Counted from the first letter of the stretch, positions 1-8,796 are shown. The stretch is 44,284 bases of DNA from Prochlorococcus sp. AG-409-J03 (GCA_003215695.1 QCJZ01000004.1:1-44284), one strand, 5' to 3'. Translations and numbers: made by a program. The notes: a model not told the origin generated them from the sequence alone.

Positions 1-1105
1 TAACTCCAATTCCTCCAGATTTGGCAATAAGAAGTGCACAAAGTGATGCAAAAACATGAAAAATGATCCATTTTTTGAGACGTTTTTTTTCACTCAAGGT
101 AGAGCTATTTCCCTTGTCTGAACGAGCTATTAAACCATGAGCTGATGAGATGCTCCTGGGATATGCATCTAGACATGTAAGGGTTGTGCTAAACATTGCA
201 GCAAAAGCCGCAGGTATGATTATCCACTTTGCCCACCCACCAATGGATTCTGTATACAAGCGGATTAAATTCTGAGCAAAACTAACTCCTGATCCTGTAA
301 GCATTTCATCGCCAGTGCCATACATTGTGTAGGCACCAAGAGTTAAAAAGAAAATTGCAGTAAGAACTGTGATGAAATATCCAAGATTGAAATCAAATTC
401 TGCTTCTTTCAATGTAGCAGTATGCTCTGTCTCTTTAGCTCTTGAAAACATCCACAGAGACGGCCATATACAAAGTTCTACTGGACCAGGCATCCAACCC
501 ATTAAGGGTATTAAAAATCCTAAGTTTGATAGGGTCCATGGAGAGGGACTGCTATTAAATAATGAAAGTTCAATATCTCCAGCAGGGCCTTTTATTAGTA
601 ATGAGATAACAGCAAAAAATGTTAATAATGTTAGCAATAATACTAGAATCTTGGATATCTTATCAAGGGCTTTATATTGACCTATAAGTAATATTAATGT
701 ACATACTATTAGTATACCTATTGCTAAATCTAAAGCAGGAAAGCTTGAAAAAATTACTATATTTTTTAAAAGGAGTCCTGTAACAAAACTAACGGCTGAG
801 ATTGTAAATGTACCTGTGATTAATCCAACTATCAAATATATTGGTAAATAATATTTATTACGTTTTTGAAATCCCTCTAAAAGAGAAAGTCCTGTGACAG
901 CAGTAAATCTTGTTCCAACAAGTAAAAAAGGATATTTTACAAGATTTGTTAATAAAATAAGTCCAATAAGCGAATATCCAAATTTGGCTCCCGCTGTAGT
1001 AGATGACATTAGGTGTGACCCACCTATACATGCGGCGGCTAAAAGGATTCCAGGGCCAAGACTTTTTCTATAACCAGTAGCTTTTCTTGAGATTACCTTT
1101 TCCAT
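1..1105 (-). CDS. Nramp-related metal ion transporter, 3' end cut by window edge
   Basis: An integral membrane protein that starts at the ATG at 1105 and runs off the window after about 368 codons. The N-terminus reads GPGILLAAACIGGSHLMSS, followed by AGAKFGYSLIGLILLTN; this spacing and the GPG start match transmembrane helix 1 of the Nramp (SLC11) divalent-metal transporters. Many hydrophobic segments follow. The canonical metal-binding DPGN of helix 1 is absent; IGGSH stands there at residues 27-31. The helix 6 MPH motif is also replaced, by WMPGPVE. The family is therefore clear but the transported ion is not: Mn, Fe or Mg are possible. It is divergent from the gene at 1254, with a 148-base AT-rich gap between them. 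Confidence 0.75.
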   Translation of the reverse strand, partial: MEKVISRKATGYRKSLGPGILLAAACIGGSHLMSSTTAGAKFGYSLIGLILLTNLVKYPFLLVGTRFTAVTGLSLLEGFQKRNKYYLPIYLIVGLITGTFTISAVSFVTGLLLKNIVIFSSFPALDLAIGILIVCTLILLIGQYKALDKISKILVLLLTLLTFFAVISLLIKGPAGDIELSLFNSSPSPWTLSNLGFLIPLMGWMPGPVELCIWPSLWMFSRAKETEHTATLKEAEFDFNLGYFITVLTAIFFLTLGAYTMYGTGDEMLTGSGVSFAQNLIRLYTESIGGWAKWIIIPAAFAAMFSTTLTCLDAYPRSISSAHGLIARSDKGNSSTLSEKKRLKKWIIFHVFASLCALLIAKSGGIGV

Positions 1106-1253
1106 ATTTTTTAGAAGTTATTGTTATTTTTACAATAAAAAAATTTTTTTCACTGTAAGTACATAAAGATTTTTATTTTATAGTTAGATATGTTTTTATT
1201 TAACTAGCCTTTCCTCAGTCCTCTAATTCTCTAGCCTATATACACTTAATTCT

Positions 1254-1757
1254 ATGACTAAATCTGTAAATCTATACTTGGCTTCAGGTGTAAGTGAGGG
1301 TAGAGGTTTTTGGCTAGTTGATTTTACCGAGGAGGAGGATATTTTTAATTGCATGGGTTGTAAATTGCTTGAATGCTACAGAAAGGAATTATTCGGTCTG
1401 GCGGGAGCAATTGAAGTTAAGGAAGCAATTAATACTACATTAGATATTCTTGTGATTGATACGAAATTTGAACGATATAAATTAGGTCCATCTAATATAG
1501 GTTATTCCTTTGAGATTCCAATTTACCTTGTAGAGGATATCTTTGATTTATGGGTGTATAATTATAATAATGAAATCAGATGGAAGAAATATTACGGATT
1601 GTTGTGCTTTAGAAAGAAAATAAAAAAAAATAATTTTATTTATAGAGGATTAAAAGGGGATAGTTATGAGTTTGCAAAAAAACTAGATGAATTAGTTAGT
1701 TTCAGGCCTAATGAATTTTTATCTAAACTAGATACTAATAATGAATTAATGTGGTAA
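1254..1757 (+). CDS. hypothetical protein, 167 aa
   Basis: I do not recognise this family. The protein is soluble-looking, mixed alpha/beta, with no signal peptide or membrane span. Aromatic and acidic residues are spread through it (GRGFWLVDFTEEED near the N-terminus), with a lysine-rich stretch at about 123-128. The ATG at 1254 gives the full open frame. Its 3' end overlaps the convergent phosphoribosyltransferase gene by 12 bases, so the two are unlikely to have strong separate terminators. No function is proposed. Confidence 0.6.
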   Translation: MTKSVNLYLASGVSEGRGFWLVDFTEEEDIFNCMGCKLLECYRKELFGLAGAIEVKEAINTTLDILVIDTKFERYKLGPSNIGYSFEIPIYLVEDIFDLWVYNYNNEIRWKKYYGLLCFRKKIKKNNFIYRGLKGDSYEFAKKLDELVSFRPNEFLSKLDTNNELMW

Positions 1758-2150
1758 ATATTTTGAATATCTAGATTTATAATATAAATCTTTATCTTTA
1801 TTAGCAGCATTTGAATCTTCCCAAGGGAAAACAATCCATTCTTTTGTGTTGATATATTTGAATGCATTCCACCAGCTAGGTTCCATTTTACTAACCCATA
1901 CATAAGTTTCTGAGTCTTTTAAATGCTTTATCGTATCAAGTGTACATCCAGTATCATAAATATCATCAACTATGAGTGAATCATTTCTAGGTTCGTCTAA
2001 CATAGGTAAGCCAAGTGAATGACTTAATGCAACAGCAATACAAAGTCCTCCCCTTGGAAAACCATAAACTCCTTGAAATCTTTTATTTCGGCATTTTTTA
2101 GTTATGGAATAGATGCATTCATCAAATTCTATCCAGCTTAACTTATTCAT
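1746..2150 (-). CDS. phosphoribosyltransferase-domain protein
   Basis: A short type I phosphoribosyltransferase of 134 aa. The PRPP-binding signature is plain: SLIVDDIYDTGCTL at residues 58-71, with the paired acidic residues D62 and D63 followed by DTG. The upstream GFPRGG at 30-35 fits the pyrophosphate loop. The C-terminus carries a WIVFPWE motif like that of xanthine/guanine (Gpt-type) enzymes. The likely reaction is transfer of ribose 5-phosphate from PRPP to a purine base, probably in salvage, but the substrate cannot be read from sequence. At 134 aa it is a little shorter than E. coli Gpt (about 152). As I recall, cyanophages carry similar short enzymes. It overlaps the 3' end of the gene at 1254-1757. 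Confidence 0.8.
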   Translation of the reverse strand: MNKLSWIEFDECIYSITKKCRNKRFQGVYGFPRGGLCIAVALSHSLGLPMLDEPRNDSLIVDDIYDTGCTLDTIKHLKDSETYVWVSKMEPSWWNAFKYINTKEWIVFPWEDSNAANKDKDLYYKSRYSKYLPH

Positions 2151-2192
2151 TTACATGTTGTTATTATATATCCTTTACTCTAATGGCTAATC

Positions 2193-2312
2193 TTAAAACT
2201 TCCTAGATAAACTGTAGTAGCCCATAAACCCACCTATAGTAAGTATTCCTGCTATTGGGGCTGACATGTTTAAAGGTGTAGCCCATTCATGAACCATTAA
2301 AGAAGCTAACAT
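2193..2312 (-). CDS. putative small membrane protein, 39 aa
   Basis: A short open frame starts at the ATG at 2312 and ends with TAA at 2193. The product begins MLASLMVHEW, then has a hydrophobic glycine-rich segment (SAPIAGILTIGGFMGYYS) and a basic tail (SRKF). That is the shape of a single-span membrane peptide. An in-frame stop lies close upstream, so ATG 2312 is the only good start. No family is recognised. Support is composition and position among other small membrane genes only, so this is a modest call. Confidence 0.4.
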   Translation of the reverse strand: MLASLMVHEWATPLNMSAPIAGILTIGGFMGYYSLSRKF

Positions 2313-2473
2313 AAGTAATAATAAATATATAATAACAAGATACTACATCTAATATAGTTTTGATAATTCAATTTGCAATTATTCACAACTATATAAAATT
2401 TCTTCTCAATATTAAAATGATATAAGTTAATTATTGTTATCTAAAATATATAAATGTCTATATGATCATTTGT

Positions 2474-2641
2474 CTAAGAATCATTTTTATTATTATTTTC
2501 AAAGAAATTAGCTATTTGTCCATATATTTTCCCAAATAGCCATGAAATAGCAATTATGCTAACAATACCTAAGATTATTGTTGTTGCAGATATACCAGCG
2601 TCATTTGGACCATATTTTATAGCTGGGTCAAAAAAATCCAC
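2474..2641 (-). CDS. putative small membrane protein, 55 aa
   Basis: The open frame starts at a GTG at 2641 and ends at TAG 2474. The product has a polar N-terminus (MDFFDPAIKYGPNDAG), one strongly hydrophobic segment at about residues 19-37 (ATTIILGIVSIIAISWLFG) and an Asn/Lys-rich polar tail. This is a typical small single-pass membrane protein. No Shine-Dalgarno sequence is obvious upstream of the GTG. I do not recognise a family. Confidence 0.5.
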   Translation of the reverse strand: MDFFDPAIKYGPNDAGISATTIILGIVSIIAISWLFGKIYGQIANFFENNNKNDS

Positions 2642-2773
2642 GATGTATTTAAATAACTAAACCCTATATTAATATTTTTCCGATTCTATTTAGGAAATTT
2701 TATTTTTTTGAAACCTGAACATGTCATTATATTTTCTTTAATTATGTATAATAAACTATTTAAAATTATATTT

Positions 2774-3061
2774 ATGAAGTGGGAATATCACGTGGTACAT
2801 CTCAATGTTGACGATTCTCCAAATAAAAATGATGATGTTAGCAATCCTAAGGCAGCAAGCGAAAAACTTAAAGGTTCACTAAGTCCAGATTTTCTTAAAG
2901 ATCAGTTCCCTGAACAATTTCAGGAAAATAAGGATTCCGAGCACCCTGCTATTCAGCTTAGTAAGTTCCTTAACAAAAAGGGAAAGGAAAGTTGGGAACT
3001 TGCAGAAACCATTAAGATTGGCCAATTGTTATTTCTTATTATGAAACGACAAGTTGAATAA
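2774..3061 (+). CDS. DUF4177-like small protein
   Basis: I place the start at the ATG at 2774, giving 95 aa that begin MKWEYHVVHLNVDD, because DUF4177 proteins typically start with MKWEYKVV. The matching second half is FLNKKGKESWELAET, which corresponds to the family's LNxxGxxGWEL strand-loop motif. The open frame extends 22 codons upstream, but that part is hydrophobic and unlike the family. An insert of about 50 polar residues separates the two conserved parts. The biochemical role of DUF4177 is unknown. The gene is convergent with the DUF2862-like gene, with only 4 bases between them. Confidence 0.7.
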   Translation: MKWEYHVVHLNVDDSPNKNDDVSNPKAASEKLKGSLSPDFLKDQFPEQFQENKDSEHPAIQLSKFLNKKGKESWELAETIKIGQLLFLIMKRQVE

Positions 3062-3065
3062 CAGC

Positions 3066-3464
3066 TTAGAAGATATCTTTTAAAGTATATATTAGCCAAT
3101 AAATTAAATTAATTGGATTAGCTGTTTTTCTAATACTTCTATTCCCGTTTATTTCGTAGTTAATTTTATATTTTTCAAATAAAAAATTATTGCTATTTTG
3201 AATATAGGATTTATTATTTTCTTCGATCTTATATTCTTCTCGTGTATGTGCGTTTAATTCTGTATTGAAAATCCATATTTGTTTATTATTTTCAGTCATT
3301 AAAACATATCCTATCCCCTGCCCGTCAGTCATCTTATAATCTACAATCTCACCATTTATAGCTTGAGGTAAATTATCCATAAATTTAGTTGGTATTAAAT
3401 TTTCTATTTTTGATTTATCTACTTTTATTTTTGTGCCGATTGGTATTAGTGGATTTACTTCCAT
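3066..3464 (-). CDS. DUF2862-like cyanobacterial protein
   Basis: I choose the ATG at 3464 over an upstream TTG at 3485; the product then starts MEVNPLIPIGTKIKV (132 aa). The IGTKIKVDK segment followed by beta-rich sequence (GEIVDYKMTDGQGIGYVLM, then QIWIFNTEL) resembles the small beta-barrel-like DUF2862 proteins of cyanobacteria. The C-terminal 40 residues, ending INLIYWLIYTLKDIF, look like an added hydrophobic tail that might associate with a membrane. Function is unknown. Confidence 0.6.
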   Translation of the reverse strand: MEVNPLIPIGTKIKVDKSKIENLIPTKFMDNLPQAINGEIVDYKMTDGQGIGYVLMTENNKQIWIFNTELNAHTREEYKIEENNKSYIQNSNNFLFEKYKINYEINGNRSIRKTANPINLIYWLIYTLKDIF

Positions 3465-3584
3465 TATGAATAATCTAAGATTCAACTAAATTAACATATT
3501 TTACGAATCAACGTATTCACAATCCAAGTGCTACAAATTCCTAATGACTTTGAGGCTTTTTTGTTTTTGGGTTTGATAATGTAT

Positions 3585-3782
3585 TTAAAAACCCTTGGTT
3601 TCACTTTTGCTTGTTTCTTTTTCCTTCCCTGCTTGTTCTTCTTTGCTTGAATAATTAACTTTTATATAGTTCATTCCAATTATCGTTAGTCGTATAAAGA
3701 CAAAAGCTGTCGCTATGAATCCAGCCAAGATGATTATTGATAAAAGTGCTGACCCTAGATCAATCTCGGAAATCTTGGACAT
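3585..3782 (-). CDS. small single-span membrane protein, 65 aa
   Basis: The N-terminus is short and polar (MSKISEIDLGS), followed by a hydrophobic helix at about residues 12-36 (ALLSIIILAGFIATAFVFI, then RLTIIGM). The C-terminus is strongly charged (KEEQAGKEKETSKSETKGF). The topology suggests one membrane span with a polar tail of about 25 residues. No family is recognised. It ends close to the DUF2862-like gene on the same strand and could be its upstream operon partner. Confidence 0.6.
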   Translation of the reverse strand: MSKISEIDLGSALLSIIILAGFIATAFVFIRLTIIGMNYIKVNYSSKEEQAGKEKETSKSETKGF

Positions 3783-3932
3783 AAAAAATTTTTTTTTTAA
3801 TTTAATCTTTTATTGATCTAATCGTAATTTCAAAACAGAATCTATATAATTTTTAATTTATATTGGTTACAAGATATCTGTAGAAAAAAAAATCAAATGG
3901 GTGCATAACTTAAATAGGAATATAAATTGAAA

Positions 3933-4142
3933 ATGAATCACTCTCAATTTAAAATCCCACTTACAAGCTTAAGACCTTATACAGTTCATTATAGGAACTG
4001 CGATAATAAGCGTCTTGAGAATTGCTTTTACGCATCAGATGCTTACGAAGCAAGATTACTTGCAATGGAATTTAATAGATATATTAATGAACATCCAAAT
4101 TGTATTGATCTTATTAGAAGAGAAAGTATTGAGATATTATAG
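3933..4142 (+). CDS. small conserved-looking soluble protein, 69 aa
   Basis: The ATG at 3933 is preferred over an in-frame TTG six bases upstream. The product is small and soluble, with a distinctive middle (NCFYASDAYEARLLAMEFN) that reads like a helix of a compact alpha/beta domain, followed by the segment YINEHPNCIDLIRRESIEIL. Composition and codon use are those of a real gene. I believe similar small proteins occur in picocyanobacteria, but I cannot name a family or function. Confidence 0.55.
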   Translation: MNHSQFKIPLTSLRPYTVHYRNCDNKRLENCFYASDAYEARLLAMEFNRYINEHPNCIDLIRRESIEIL

Positions 4143-4186
4143 TGAATATTAGAGAAATTTTTTATTAAGTAAACACCTAAATTTAT

Positions 4187-4987
4187 ATGTTAAATAATGA
4201 TATTCTGTCTCAATTAATATTATTCTTTATTTCACTTTTTTCTAATTTTATTTCTGCTTTGTCTGGAGGAGGTGCAGGATTAGTTCAACTACCTGCGCTT
4301 TTGTTTTTTGGCTTGACTTTCCCGAAAGCTTTAGCAACTCATAAAGTTGCAAGTGTTGCTCTAGGGGTTGGTGCTTCAATACCACATATCAGAAGAAATA
4401 GCTTCCAATTTTACCTTGCCCTCTTGATTTTAATTTCTGGAATACCAGGTGTTTTCTTAGGTGCCTATACTTCATCTATTTTACCTAATAATTTCTCTAG
4501 TGCCTTGTTAGGATTTTTGACTTTATTTCTTAGTTTTTACTCAATAAATAGGAAGCAACTTGGTAGTTCTAATCAACCAATAAAAATAAATAAAATAAGA
4601 ATTATTATTGGCTCAATTGGCCTTTTTTTTATTGGTTTTTTAAATGGTTATCTTTCTTCTGGTACAGGACTATTTGTGACAATTTGGCTGATAAAAATAT
4701 ATGATTTATCTTTTTCTGCAGCAGTTGCGTATACTTTGATCTTTGTAGGAATTTTCTGGAATGGCATTGGAGCACTTTCTTTAGGCTTGACGGGAAATAT
4801 TATCTGGATATATATACCAGTTTTGATCCTAGGTTCTCTTTTAGGTGGCTACTTTGGGGCTTATTTTTCAATAATTAAAGGTTCAAAGTTTGTTAAATTT
4901 GTTTTTGAAATAGTTTCTTTTTCTGTTGGACTTTCATTACTTTTAAAAGTTTTTTATAAGTATATATTTCTCAAAAAGTTCTCATAA
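4187..4987 (+). CDS. TauE/SafE-family membrane permease
   Basis: A hydrophobic protein of 266 aa with about eight transmembrane segments arranged as two similar halves, as in the TauE/SafE (DUF81) family. The N-terminal half carries the family glycine-rich motif LSGGGAGLVQLPALL at about residues 25-39 and LATHKVASVALGVGASI; the second half repeats the theme (LNGYLSSGTGLFV). Members are proposed to export sulfite, sulfonates or other small organic anions; the substrate here cannot be inferred. The last six bases overlap the convergent gpgS gene. Confidence 0.85.
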   Translation: MLNNDILSQLILFFISLFSNFISALSGGGAGLVQLPALLFFGLTFPKALATHKVASVALGVGASIPHIRRNSFQFYLALLILISGIPGVFLGAYTSSILPNNFSSALLGFLTLFLSFYSINRKQLGSSNQPIKINKIRIIIGSIGLFFIGFLNGYLSSGTGLFVTIWLIKIYDLSFSAAVAYTLIFVGIFWNGIGALSLGLTGNIIWIYIPVLILGSLLGGYFGAYFSIIKGSKFVKFVFEIVSFSVGLSLLLKVFYKYIFLKKFS

Positions 4988-6169
4988 GCATCCGGCTTTT
5001 TCTAAATCATCTTGTAATTTACTCTCACAGTCCAAAACCCTTGCCCAACAAGGTAACTGTTGCTTTACAGGAGATTCAAGGAATTCATTTATTGCAGGTC
5101 TTAATAGTTTTCCAAAAGTATGAACAGCTATTTCCTCTTTATGTCGGCTGTAGGGCAATTGATTAACGGAGGAATCTAAACTAAATTGTTTAACTCTGTC
5201 TTCTCCTGCTCTTCTATATAAAACCTCCAAATTTGCTAACTGAGAACTATTCAGTGTTTTAGCTTCATGTTCCATTAAGCCTCTTAAAACACTGGAAAGA
5301 ATTTCTGTAGACATTTTTTGTAAACCTTCATTAGCTTTTGAACCTATTTCTTTATGTTTATGGTCAAAGATACCAAGATCCACTTGAGCGATTCTTGATA
5401 TTCTTACATTTTTATAAACCTCTGAAAGAAGTCCTATTTCTAATCCCCAGTCGCATGGAATTCTCAAATTCATAGCTAAGTCTGTTGTAAAAGCAAATTC
5501 GCCAGCTAATGGATATCTAAATGATTGTAAATATTGGAGAAAGGGTGCACTCCCTATTAATTGTTCCAAGCTTGATAAAAGTGGACCTACAAATAATCTC
5601 GTAGCTCTGCCTTGAAGCGCATTTGTCTCAAGAGATAGGCGGCTATAAAAAGCTTTAACGTAAGAAATTCCATTTGATTTCTCAAGTAAAGGACCCAACA
5701 TTCTCGCTGGATAATTAGAATTGAATGTCCTGATGTCAGCATCAAAGAGTGCTACTACCTCAGAGCTTTTCGTGGCAACACCTACTCCTTGCCAGACGGC
5801 CCATCCTTTCCCAGGGACACCTAATAGGTCTAGACCATTTTTCTCTTGGTCTTTGAGTAATTCAATAACTTTAGGACTATTGGTCCATTGAACGTGAACT
5901 GGATATGGCATGTCTTTGAAGAAATCCCTTGCTTTACTCACCTCCTCACGATTGCTTGCTGAAAGTGCAATAACTAGTTGATTTAAACTTTTTAATTCTT
6001 TTAGTGTGGTTCTTATAAGTTTGAGTGCTGGCCTGTTGAACTCATCGAATAGGCATGGAATAAGTATTGATGTTGGCCGTTTTAAGAGGTCTTTGTTTAA
6101 TTGAGATACAGGATCTTTTGCTAGTCCGTACTCATGAATTGTTGTGATTAAACCCTGCTGAAAGTCCAT
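4982..6169 (-). CDS. gpgS: glucosyl-3-phosphoglycerate synthase
   Basis: A GT-A fold glycosyltransferase of family GT81, 395 aa. It transfers glucose from a nucleotide-glucose donor to 3-phosphoglycerate, giving glucosyl-3-phosphoglycerate, the first step to the compatible solute glucosylglycerate. The metal/nucleotide DXD motif is D143-A-D145 in VVALFDADIRTFN. Other GpgS-like segments are SILIPCLFDE, LDLLGVPGKGWAVWQG and YPLAGEFAFT. Length fits the bacterial family. It is divergent from the phosphorylase-phosphatase-kinase operon at 6240, with a 70-base gap that must hold both promoters. Marine cyanobacteria are known to accumulate glucosylglycerate under nitrogen limitation or salt stress. 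Confidence 0.9.
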   Translation of the reverse strand: MDFQQGLITTIHEYGLAKDPVSQLNKDLLKRPTSILIPCLFDEFNRPALKLIRTTLKELKSLNQLVIALSASNREEVSKARDFFKDMPYPVHVQWTNSPKVIELLKDQEKNGLDLLGVPGKGWAVWQGVGVATKSSEVVALFDADIRTFNSNYPARMLGPLLEKSNGISYVKAFYSRLSLETNALQGRATRLFVGPLLSSLEQLIGSAPFLQYLQSFRYPLAGEFAFTTDLAMNLRIPCDWGLEIGLLSEVYKNVRISRIAQVDLGIFDHKHKEIGSKANEGLQKMSTEILSSVLRGLMEHEAKTLNSSQLANLEVLYRRAGEDRVKQFSLDSSVNQLPYSRHKEEIAVHTFGKLLRPAINEFLESPVKQQLPCWARVLDCESKLQDDLEKAGCL

Positions 6170-6239
6170 TCAAGAAAAAAGTTTTACAGATCCAAGGTGG
6201 GAGCTACGATGATGTAGAGAAGATTTTTTCCTTTAAAGA

Positions 6240-7991
6240 GTGTCTGAGTTCGATTGTGAATTAAATGAACTGAGACATTCTCTCAGAGAAATTTATCCTG
6301 AACACTCTGAAGAAGAAATAAATTCAGTGTGGTCACAATTGTTGCAGATTCTCGATCCATTTCGTGCTTTAGCGGATAAAAATGATGAGAAGGTCGAATC
6401 TATTTGGGATTCCTCAAGTGTTGTTTTGATTACTTATCCAGATTCAATTTATAGGAAAGATGAATCAACTTTAAAAACTTTAGCTGAATTCGTAAAAAAT
6501 AGATTAAGTGGTCTTTCTTCAGTAATACATATATTACCTTTCCTGCCTTCTACAAGTGATGGAGGATTTGCTGTATCTAATCATGAAAAAATAGATGATA
6601 CTTTTGGAAATTGGAATGATTTAAAGAATTTATCATCTAAGCACAAAATAATGGCAGACTTAGTTTTAAATCACGTCTCATCTTCTCATCCATGGGTACG
6701 TCAATTTATGAGGTCAGAGGAACCTGGTTTTTCTTACATTGTTTCCCCTTCTGAAACGAATATATGGGAAGAAGTTATAAGGCCTAGAAATTCATCGCTC
6801 TTTACAAGAATTAAAACTAATAAAGGAGTTAAGAACGTCTGGACAACATTTGGACCTGATCAAATTGATGTTGATTGGAGCAATCCATATATCTTTTTAG
6901 AATTTTTAAAATTATTAGTTACTTACATAAAAAATGGAGCCGAATGGATTCGGCTTGACGCAATTGCATTTATTTGGAAAGAGCCATATACGACTTGTCT
7001 ACATTTAGAACCAGTACATTTAGTAGTTAGACTTTTAAATAAATGTTTGAAGCTTATAAAGCCAACGGCTGTCTTGATCACTGAAACTAATGTTCCAGAA
7101 ACAGAAAATCTTTCTTATTTAATTGAAGGGAATGAAGCTAATCTCGCCTATAACTTTACTTTACCCCCTATATTATTAGAGGCTATTTATACAGGGAAAA
7201 CAGATTTATTGAATGATTGGTTATCTAATTGGAAAGAGTTGCCAAAGGATACATCTCTTCTTAATTTCACATCTTCACATGATGGTATTGGATTAAGAGC
7301 ATTAGAAGGAATTATGGATGATCAGAGAGTTCATAATCTCTTGGTTGAATCGGAGAAACGCGGAGGATTAGTTAGCCATCGTCGCTTGTCGAATGGAGAT
7401 GATCAGCCATATGAATTAAACATCAGTTGGTGGAGTGCCATGTCTCATGTTGGATCTGACATTACGTTGTTTCAATTCGAACGTTTTTTGCTTAGTCAGG
7501 TTTTTACATTATCCTTAAAAGGAGTTCCAGCTTTTTATCTTCCATCTATATTAGCTTCACCTAATGATCTTGATTCTTTTAAGAAAACAGGTCAAAGAAG
7601 AGATTTAAATCGTGAGAAATTTGAAGCTAACCAATTATTTGAGGAACTTAAGAACTTTGACTCTGCAGCTAGTAGAAATATTTCATATCTCACTCATATA
7701 GTGAAAGTCAGGTCGAGACTTAAGGCTTTTCATCCAGAGCAAAGTATGAAATGTATCCATACTAATATTCCTAATTGTGTTATCTTGAAAAGAGGGTTAG
7801 ATGAAAATTCTGTTTATGTTTTTTGTAATATGTCTAATAAATATTTAAATATATGTCCATCAAATGAAATTAATTTATTTGAACTAAGTTCTAATAAACC
7901 TTTGTTAGACAATATTACAGGCAATTTCTTTAGTAATGATACATTTAGCCTCAATCCTTTTCAAGTGGCTTGGGTAAGTTTAACTGATTAG
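6240..7991 (+). CDS. GH13_18 phosphorylase, probably glucosylglycerate phosphorylase
   Basis: A sucrose-phosphorylase-like (GH13_18) enzyme of 583 aa starting at GTG 6240. Visible signatures are HILPFLPSTSDGGFAV, then MADLVLNHVSSSH, the nucleophile D240 in WIRLDAIAF, the acid/base E282 in LITETNVP, and the transition-state stabiliser D348 in SSHDGIGLR. GH13_18 enzymes cleave a glucoside with phosphate to glucose 1-phosphate. Members next to GpgS/GpgP genes have been shown in other bacteria to use glucosylglycerate rather than sucrose. Because a phosphatase and a glycerate kinase follow directly, glucosylglycerate is the better substrate guess; sucrose remains possible. The next start codon lies only four bases past the stop. 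Confidence 0.85.
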   Translation: MSEFDCELNELRHSLREIYPEHSEEEINSVWSQLLQILDPFRALADKNDEKVESIWDSSSVVLITYPDSIYRKDESTLKTLAEFVKNRLSGLSSVIHILPFLPSTSDGGFAVSNHEKIDDTFGNWNDLKNLSSKHKIMADLVLNHVSSSHPWVRQFMRSEEPGFSYIVSPSETNIWEEVIRPRNSSLFTRIKTNKGVKNVWTTFGPDQIDVDWSNPYIFLEFLKLLVTYIKNGAEWIRLDAIAFIWKEPYTTCLHLEPVHLVVRLLNKCLKLIKPTAVLITETNVPETENLSYLIEGNEANLAYNFTLPPILLEAIYTGKTDLLNDWLSNWKELPKDTSLLNFTSSHDGIGLRALEGIMDDQRVHNLLVESEKRGGLVSHRRLSNGDDQPYELNISWWSAMSHVGSDITLFQFERFLLSQVFTLSLKGVPAFYLPSILASPNDLDSFKKTGQRRDLNREKFEANQLFEELKNFDSAASRNISYLTHIVKVRSRLKAFHPEQSMKCIHTNIPNCVILKRGLDENSVYVFCNMSNKYLNICPSNEINLFELSSNKPLLDNITGNFFSNDTFSLNPFQVAWVSLTD

Positions 7992-7995
7992 TCTT

Positions 7996-8796
7996 ATGAA
8001 AAACAATTCAAAATATTGGATAGTTACAGACCTTGATGGGACATTAATGGATGAGAATTATGATATTTCTCCAGCAAAAAAAACTTTGCATATGTTGGCA
8101 GAATTGAATATTCCTGTAATACCTTGTACAAGTAAAACAGCATCAGAAGTTAGATATTTTAGAGAAGAAAATGGATTGTCAGGCCCTTTTATAGTTGAAA
8201 ATGGAGCAGCTGTTTATGGGTGTTATGAAAACAATTCTTCAGAATGGGAATTGATTTTAGGGAAAAGTTATACCGAGTTAAAAATTATATTATCGTCTAT
8301 ATCAAAAAAGGTTAGCTACAATTTAACTCCTTTGAATGATTTAAATAAAAAACAAATATATGAACTTACAGGTTTATCTGATCAAGGTATTAATAGAGCT
8401 TTAGATAGGCAATGGAGTGTTCCATTTCTAAACCCTCCTGATGAAATCTTTTACAAAATAAAGCTTATTTGTGAATCTTATAATGTTCATGTTTTCAAAG
8501 GGAATAGAATGAGTCATTTGCTTTCCAGTGAAAGCCATAAAGGACAAGCTGTTAATAAATTAAAGCTTCATATGCATAATGAAGATGTAAAGATCATTGC
8601 ACTTGGTGATTCACAAAATGATCTCCCATTACTCGAATATGCTGATATATCTATTGTCATTCCTGGAAAGTATGGTCCAAATAAGTATTTAAAGAATGGT
8701 ATTGATAGTGGTTCTTTTAGATTAGCAAATGCGCCTCATGCAGAAGGCTGGGCCAACAGTGTTGAAGATATTATAAATGACTTTAAGGATTTATGA
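7996..8796 (+). CDS. HAD phosphatase, glucosyl/mannosyl-3-phosphoglycerate phosphatase type
   Basis: An HAD-superfamily IIB phosphatase of 266 aa. Motif I is TDLDGTLMD with catalytic D12 and D14; motif II-like ends in PVIPCTSKT; IVENGAAVYG follows; and motif IV is ALGDSQNDLPLLEYAD. This pattern fits the mannosyl-3-phosphoglycerate phosphatase family, which includes GpgP. It would dephosphorylate glucosyl-3-phosphoglycerate to glucosylglycerate in the cytoplasm, completing the pathway begun by gpgS. It lies in a tight plus-strand operon: four bases after the phosphorylase, and its ATGA overlaps the next gene. The gene pairing supports the glucosyl rather than the mannosyl substrate. Confidence 0.88.
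   Translation: MKNNSKYWIVTDLDGTLMDENYDISPAKKTLHMLAELNIPVIPCTSKTASEVRYFREENGLSGPFIVENGAAVYGCYENNSSEWELILGKSYTELKIILSSISKKVSYNLTPLNDLNKKQIYELTGLSDQGINRALDRQWSVPFLNPPDEIFYKIKLICESYNVHVFKGNRMSHLLSSESHKGQAVNKLKLHMHNEDVKIIALGDSQNDLPLLEYADISIVIPGKYGPNKYLKNGIDSGSFRLANAPHAEGWANSVEDIINDFKDL

Noticed and set aside
369-680. Plus-strand open frame of 103 codons
   Set aside because: It runs antisense to the Nramp-like gene, whose minus-strand frame gives a coherent membrane protein across the whole region.
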